In this document: positions 59,539 through 64,000 of the stretch, piece by piece
How the letters are laid out: every line of letters starts with the position of its first letter
Numbering within the stretch: the stretch's first letter is position 1
The notes under the pieces: generated by a model
Database searches by the model: none
What the model saw: only the letters and a program-made list of their open reading frames with translations
What the model was told of the DNA's origin: nothing
Assembly: GCF_048820975.1 (NCBI RefSeq)
Contig: NZ_JBMEUF010000002.1
Coordinates: forward strand, 124,001-188,000
Direction: 5' to 3'
Origin: Glaciecola sp048820975
Lineage (GTDB): Bacteria > Pseudomonadota > Gammaproteobacteria > Enterobacterales > Alteromonadaceae
DNA length: 64,000 bases
Translations under genes and position numbers: made by a program

Positions 59539-60963
59539 GTGTCTGAACTTCACAATAGACTATCCCATCTTGTGAACTATTCGTCTCAGCTAATTTTTGT
59601 TAGCGGCGATTCTGTGTCTGATCAACAGCGTACACTAAATGAATTTCTCGCTCATCAGCAAGAAAATACCGACATTTCATTTTTTAGCGCTAAACAAGAG
59701 CAAAACGCAACAGACTACCGTGGAATGATTTGCCGTCAGTTAGGTGGGCATACCGTAGGTAGCTTTGTGCGGCCCCTTAACCAACTTTTAATAGACTTAC
59801 CATCCGATGATGGGCCTTTTTTAGTTTGCATCACGCAAGCACAGCATTTGAGCAATGATTTTTTGCAAGAGCTGTGGGATTGGGTTATGCATGCTAAGCA
59901 ATACAACCGTAAACTACACCTCAATATTATTTTATTTGGTAAAAATGATTGGGCACAAGCTTCTCAGGAATGGTTGCCTAGCCAAAATAGTCATAAACCG
60001 GTGCTGTTATCTTCTCAATCGCTAGACGCTGTTGGCTTTGATGTAAATGCGCTTGAAGCTTTAATGGCTCAAGACAAAGAATGGTTTTCTGGCTCAGCCT
60101 CCCCTATTGTGACCAAAAAATGGTTCATTTCGAGTGTGTTAGCCGTATTTTTGTGTCTTTTTATTGGCATGATAACTTGGCAATACCCTGAAGATATTAG
60201 TCGTTTACTTGCAGGCGAAAAAATAGACAATATTGAAGCACCTGCTTTCGACTTACCAGAAGAAGATGTTGAAACGGCTATCTTACCTATTGATGATACA
60301 TTCGACCAAGTTAGCACTGATGTTAATGAAGTAGTTGTGGTTGAACCGGTACCCGTTACTGAAGATATTTTGGTTAGGTCGTGGCAAAGCGAGAAGCAAA
60401 CTGAAGCAAGCCAGACAGTCCCCATTGCTTCCACGGCTGAACAACAAGCAATAAATAGCCCACAAGAAGATGCGGGTGATTTCCAAGTTCCAGATATTAT
60501 TAGCGTGGCGCAATTAGATGAGCGTTTAGGTTCAAGCGTTCAAGATCCTATAGAAACGCCAATTGAAAACGATACTGTTGCCAACATTGAAGACGATATT
60601 GAAGACGAACTTGTAAATGAACCCCAATTACCTAGCGAAACAGTTGCAACAACTATTGACTATCGTTTCGATGAAACTACACTATTAGCCTTGCCAAGCG
60701 ATGCTATCGTTTTGCAATTGTCGGGAATTCAAAATCCGGTAGTGCTTGAAAACTACCTTAATAATAATAATCTGAAAGCAAATACATGGGTTTACGAAAC
60801 CCAGCGCTATGGTGGGCCTTGGTATGTGGTGGTTTATAATCAGTCATTTGACTCTATTGATGCCGCACTTAACAGGTTATCTAGCTTGCCAGACGACATA
60901 AGAGACGCGCAGCCTTTTGCCAAAAGTATCAATCAAATCCAACAAGAAATTAAGCAACGCTAG
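59539..60963 (+). CDS. damX: DamX-like SPOR-domain protein
   Basis: DamX is a divisome-associated protein that binds septal peptidoglycan through its SPOR domain. The 474-aa chain has a cytoplasmic AAA-like region (about 1-190) without a recognisable Walker A motif, one membrane helix at 195-214, a long acidic, Glu/Pro/Thr-rich periplasmic linker (about 215-385), and a C-terminal SPOR domain (about 390-470, VLQLSGIQNPVVLENYL and GGPWYVVVYNQSFDS). It uses a GTG start at 59539. Its 3' end probably overlaps dam by 47 nt. Confidence 0.9.
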   Translation: MSELHNRLSHLVNYSSQLIFVSGDSVSDQQRTLNEFLAHQQENTDISFFSAKQEQNATDYRGMICRQLGGHTVGSFVRPLNQLLIDLPSDDGPFLVCITQAQHLSNDFLQELWDWVMHAKQYNRKLHLNIILFGKNDWAQASQEWLPSQNSHKPVLLSSQSLDAVGFDVNALEALMAQDKEWFSGSASPIVTKKWFISSVLAVFLCLFIGMITWQYPEDISRLLAGEKIDNIEAPAFDLPEEDVETAILPIDDTFDQVSTDVNEVVVVEPVPVTEDILVRSWQSEKQTEASQTVPIASTAEQQAINSPQEDAGDFQVPDIISVAQLDERLGSSVQDPIETPIENDTVANIEDDIEDELVNEPQLPSETVATTIDYRFDETTLLALPSDAIVLQLSGIQNPVVLENYLNNNNLKANTWVYETQRYGGPWYVVVYNQSFDSIDAALNRLSSLPDDIRDAQPFAKSINQIQQEIKQR

Positions 60964-61795
60964 CGCCGTTACCCCCACGCCGTATAAATCGCCATTAAAG
61001 TGGGCCGGTGGAAAACGCCGCTTAGTAAGCAACATTGCACAATGGCTTCCTAAAAAAAGTACGGGCCGGTTTATAGAACCCTTCGTTGGCGGTGGCTCTG
61101 TGTTTATTAATTTGCCCTACTCTAATTATCTACTTGTTGATAGTAACCCTGATCTCATTGGTTTGTTTAACGCGCTTAAGTCTAATAAAAACGAGTTTTT
61201 GGAACTCGCCGAACCTTTATTTACACCGGAATTTAATCAAGCAGAACAATATTACTCACTTCGCAAAGAATTCAATGACTGTGACAAGGGCCTTAGAAGA
61301 TACGCGTTATTTATGTATTTGAATCGCCACGGATACAATGGTTTATGCCGATACAACTTAAAGGGTCAATATAACGTTCCTTTTGGTAAGTACAAACGCC
61401 CCTATTTTCCAGAGTTAGAAATAAATCGATGCCATCAACAGCTGCAAAATGCGCACTTACAAAGCGGTGATTTCTCGCTGGCATTTGAGCAAGCACAACC
61501 TGGCGACATAATTTATTGCGATCCCCCCTATTTCCCACTTGGCGAAACCGCTTCTTTTACTGCGTACTCAGGTGTGGCCTTCTCATTTGATGATCAGCAA
61601 CGTCTTGCATTACTGGCTGAAGACGCCCAAATGAAGGGAGTTACAACGGTTATATCCAATCACCACCTTCCCGCTACGCTTTCACTGTACCAAAATGCGA
61701 ATAAAATTGTTCCGCTTAAGGTATCACGAACAATTAGCTGTAAAGGCAGCGTTAGAAAACCAATTAAAGAACTTCTTGCGATCTACAAAGCGTAA
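60917..61795 (+). CDS. dam: DNA adenine methylase (GATC), non-ATG start
   Basis: Dam methylates adenine in GATC. It has the SAM motif FIEPFVGGGSVF, the start-proximal LKWAGGKRR, NRHGYNGLCRYNLKG and catalytic DPPY (202-205). No in-frame ATG lies before the conserved core; the only usual initiator is TTG 60917, inside damX (292 aa). The alternative is a rarer start (ATC 60932). The order aroK-aroB-damX-dam matches E. coli, so dam is functional by position and motifs. Confidence 0.92.
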   Translation: MPKVSIKSNKKLSNASAVTPTPYKSPLKWAGGKRRLVSNIAQWLPKKSTGRFIEPFVGGGSVFINLPYSNYLLVDSNPDLIGLFNALKSNKNEFLELAEPLFTPEFNQAEQYYSLRKEFNDCDKGLRRYALFMYLNRHGYNGLCRYNLKGQYNVPFGKYKRPYFPELEINRCHQQLQNAHLQSGDFSLAFEQAQPGDIIYCDPPYFPLGETASFTAYSGVAFSFDDQQRLALLAEDAQMKGVTTVISNHHLPATLSLYQNANKIVPLKVSRTISCKGSVRKPIKELLAIYKA

Positions 61796-61932
61796 TTTAC
61801 CACTAATAAAAATGTTCTAAGGGTCGATACACATACTAAGATTACGCAGTTGTTATTACATAATAAAGGTATAAACTAGTACCTACGCATGTAAAACGGT
61901 TAATTAGCTAAGTATAAGAGAACACTCATTAA

Positions 61933-62034
61933 ATGGCTTACAACCCTGACTCAGAATTTAATTCTAAGATCAATTTGTTGCATTACGCGTCTATTTGCTA
62001 CTTTGGCAAATACAGGGCGAGTTCGTGTATATGA
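61933..62034 (+). CDS. Small 33-codon ORF, possibly translationally coupled to the next gene
   Basis: A short frame, ATG 61933 to TGA 62034, whose stop overlaps the next start as ATGA (62031-62034). AAGAGAA stands about 10 nt before its ATG. The product starts MAYNPDSEFNSK and has no recognisable domain. The region 61796-62030 otherwise shows no gene. It may be a leader peptide or chance. Confidence 0.35.
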   Translation: MAYNPDSEFNSKINLLHYASICYFGKYRASSCI

Positions 62035-64000
62035 TTAATATAAACGGCTTGCTAGCGAAAATGTTAATAATGGTTATGTTAGTAGCTGTTATAGCTTTAG
62101 GCGCCTCTTATACCTTTGTTAATATACAGCAGAAACAAACATTCAAGTCTAATATAGACGACATCAAAACAAGCCATCAACAATCCGCAAGTGTTCTTTT
62201 TCAGCGCCATTTAGAAGAGCAAGTTTTATCTGCTGAAGAAATAGTAATGCTCAGCGGCATTACGAACATGCCATCAGCAAAACTTAAAAACTATTTCAGC
62301 GAAATTTGGCCACGCATACAACTTAGTTTTATGCTCTCTTCAATGTCATTTTCAAACGGTGAACAACGCTACGATTACGGCCGCTTTCCTGACACTGAAA
62401 TGCAATTTATGCATGATGAAGCAACGGCAACGTTAACCCCGCAATCAGGCATTATCTGTCATATCATTTGCGAACTTACCTCAACCATTCCTGTTAGCAT
62501 TCAAGATGAACGCTGGTCATTCTCTTTGTTATCAAACATAGGTCCATCCATCATATTTCTAAGTTACGTGGTGGGCAGTGATATAGGTATAGTGTCAAAC
62601 TCCCAAGCGGTCTCAAGCCAAAACATGACACTGTCACGCTATGTGATTGAATTTATGACTGGGACTGAAAAAAACGTTTTACTAATGGAAACAGAACTTT
62701 CCGAAAAACAACTCGAAAAATTAGAAAATGGTGGTTTGCAAATCACCACCGCAGACCGAGATTATTATGTTTGGTTTGAGAAAATTAAAGGCATTGGTAC
62801 TGATATTAATTTATTGATGATTCGTGATATTTCTAATCTTTTAGTGCATCAAAATAATCAAAAGCAACAAGTTATCGTAATATTTGCGACCCTGACCTTC
62901 GGCATATTGTTGTTTTTAACCTTGTTCACCATCATTCCTATTTCTAAAATAAATCAGCTCAAGCGTGCTATTAAACTAATAGGTGCAAAAGAGTACAACA
63001 TTGCGCGCTATCGGCTTGGCAAACCTAGTAATTCATTATTTGCCGATGAACTCCATGAGCTTGAAGATGAGTTTAGGCACGCAATTGACGTACTTGAAAC
63101 CTACGAGCAACAACTTAATACCTCGCAAAAACGTTTGATAAGACAAGCCACCGTTGATGGTATCACCGGGCTGTATACACGTAACGTGCTCGTAGAAGAT
63201 TTAGATAGCATGAACAGTGAAAAGCACATTCATGAAGTGGCTATTTTCTTCTTAGATTTAGATGGCTTTAAACCAGTTAACGATAATCTAGGGCATGAGG
63301 CTGGCGACATTATGCTCAAAAAAATAGGGTATCGCTTAAAAGGGGTGGTTAATAAGAGCACCAAAGTGTATCGAATTGGAGGTGATGAGTTTGTTATTTG
63401 CTTAAGTAACTTTGCATCCGAGCAAGCTCTACTTAGCACAGCGAACTCACTTGTTGAGCTATTTGCTGCACCATTTCATATATACGATTCAACAATTTCT
63501 ATTAGTGCCAGTATTGGTATTGCAACGCAGGCATCGGGTTCAATCAATTCTGACGAACTACTCAGATTTGCTGATATCGCAATGTATCAAGCAAAAGAAG
63601 ATGGCAAAAATAGATATCGCTTCTTCGATGACTCTATGCGCGATAAAGCCCAGCAACGATTTACCATTAAAAACGATTTCCTTGCCGGCTTAGCTGACAA
63701 CCAGTTATTTTTGGTATTTCAACCCATTGTTAATGCAAAAGACCGCCGAGTAATTAAACTTGAAGCCTTGTGTCGTTGGCACCATCCTGAGCTTGGTTTT
63801 ATCCCCCCGCCAGTATTTATTGACGTGTTAGAAGAAAGCGAAAATATGAATACTTTGTTTGATTGGATTGTAGATGCCGTTCTTGAAGAGTTACTTTATT
63901 TAGACTCCATTGGCTTAGACGACATAGTTATCTCCGTCAATTTAAGCTCTTCACAATTAGTCAGTAATGATGCACTTCATGTGCTTGCAGGCAAAATTAA
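62031..64000 (+). CDS. Membrane GGDEF-EAL protein, 3' end cut off
   Basis: The frame runs without a stop from ATG 62031 through the window edge (656 codons seen). The N-terminus has a membrane helix (about 8-30), a periplasmic sensory region of about 250 residues, a second helix (about 283-305), then GGDEF with an intact YRIGGDEFVICL and LDLDGFKPVND. The RxxD inhibitory site is absent. The EAL domain begins intact (KLEALCRWHHPE, VISVNLSSSQL) and is cut before the other catalytic residues, so phosphodiesterase competence cannot be judged. A GGGCGAG ribosome-binding site precedes it. Confidence 0.92.
   Translation, partial: MININGLLAKMLIMVMLVAVIALGASYTFVNIQQKQTFKSNIDDIKTSHQQSASVLFQRHLEEQVLSAEEIVMLSGITNMPSAKLKNYFSEIWPRIQLSFMLSSMSFSNGEQRYDYGRFPDTEMQFMHDEATATLTPQSGIICHIICELTSTIPVSIQDERWSFSLLSNIGPSIIFLSYVVGSDIGIVSNSQAVSSQNMTLSRYVIEFMTGTEKNVLLMETELSEKQLEKLENGGLQITTADRDYYVWFEKIKGIGTDINLLMIRDISNLLVHQNNQKQQVIVIFATLTFGILLFLTLFTIIPISKINQLKRAIKLIGAKEYNIARYRLGKPSNSLFADELHELEDEFRHAIDVLETYEQQLNTSQKRLIRQATVDGITGLYTRNVLVEDLDSMNSEKHIHEVAIFFLDLDGFKPVNDNLGHEAGDIMLKKIGYRLKGVVNKSTKVYRIGGDEFVICLSNFASEQALLSTANSLVELFAAPFHIYDSTISISASIGIATQASGSINSDELLRFADIAMYQAKEDGKNRYRFFDDSMRDKAQQRFTIKNDFLAGLADNQLFLVFQPIVNAKDRRVIKLEALCRWHHPELGFIPPPVFIDVLEESENMNTLFDWIVDAVLEELLYLDSIGLDDIVISVNLSSSQLVSNDALHVLAGKI

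Noticed and set aside
1..64000. tRNA, rRNA, CRISPR array, insertion sequence or prophage
   Set aside because: No cloverleaf-like or rRNA segments, no spaced direct repeats, no transposase, integrase or phage structural genes were recognised in reading the intergenic gaps.

Overview
The window is ordinary chromosomal DNA from a moderately AT-rich gammaproteobacterium, most likely a marine member of the Alteromonadales (Alteromonas/Glaciecola-like; inferred from gene content and order, not from a search). It is densely packed with about 57 protein genes, most with orthologues in Escherichia, Vibrio, Shewanella or Pseudomonas. I see no rRNA, tRNA, insertion sequence, prophage or CRISPR array. 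Both edges cut a gene: an M17 aminopeptidase on the left and a GGDEF-EAL protein on the right.

Layout. 1-6.6 kb: pepB-like fragment (-), sfsA, dksA, then gluQ-pcnB-folK-panB-panC (+), covering tRNA modification, RNA polyadenylation, folate and pantothenate. 6.6-13.8 kb (-): tatA-tatB-tatC-tatD, two tandem membrane diguanylate cyclases, and hemB, all closely spaced in one direction. 13.9-19.6 kb: an unrecognised exported protein, a GST-like protein, erpA, a DUF6776-like protein, a CLC channel with hemJ, and a UPF0149/YecA protein. 19.7-28.6 kb: a divergent NRAMP transporter, a CheB-CheR-PAS-REC fusion with an adjacent soluble histidine kinase, a GAF-PAS-PAS-GGDEF-EAL protein, a MAPEG protein, and an open frame with no normal start codon. 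28.6-34.4 kb: gpmI-envC (-) divergent from yibN-grxC-secB-gpsA (+), then trmL, as in enterobacteria. 34.5-38.7 kb: a CpxRA-type two-component system with an alpha/beta hydrolase, divergent from a double-length CpxP/Spy-like protein, with a CpxR-box-like repeat between them. 38.8-41.3 kb (-): a chemoreceptor, a CxC thioredoxin-like protein and a GyrI-like protein.

41.7-48.5 kb: a complete arginine operon argC-argB-argF-argG-argH-argA. It lacks argD and argE but carries a classical argA. 48.5-64 kb: malic enzyme, PBP1A divergent from pilMNOPQ, then aroK-aroB-damX-dam, the classical gammaproteobacterial order, and a second GGDEF-EAL gene preceded by a small ORF that may be translationally coupled to it.

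How the genes fit together. Most of the window is housekeeping: cofactor, arginine and aromatic biosynthesis, protein export and the envelope. The accessory layer is signalling, with four c-di-GMP enzymes, one chemoreceptor, one CheB-CheR fusion and two histidine kinases. I found no convincing new defence or mobile system. The best unexplained items are the cyclase pair between tatD and hemB, the startless frame at 28.1-28.6 kb, the divergent NRAMP, the aroK leader with its own terminator hairpin, and the lysine-rich CpxP variant.
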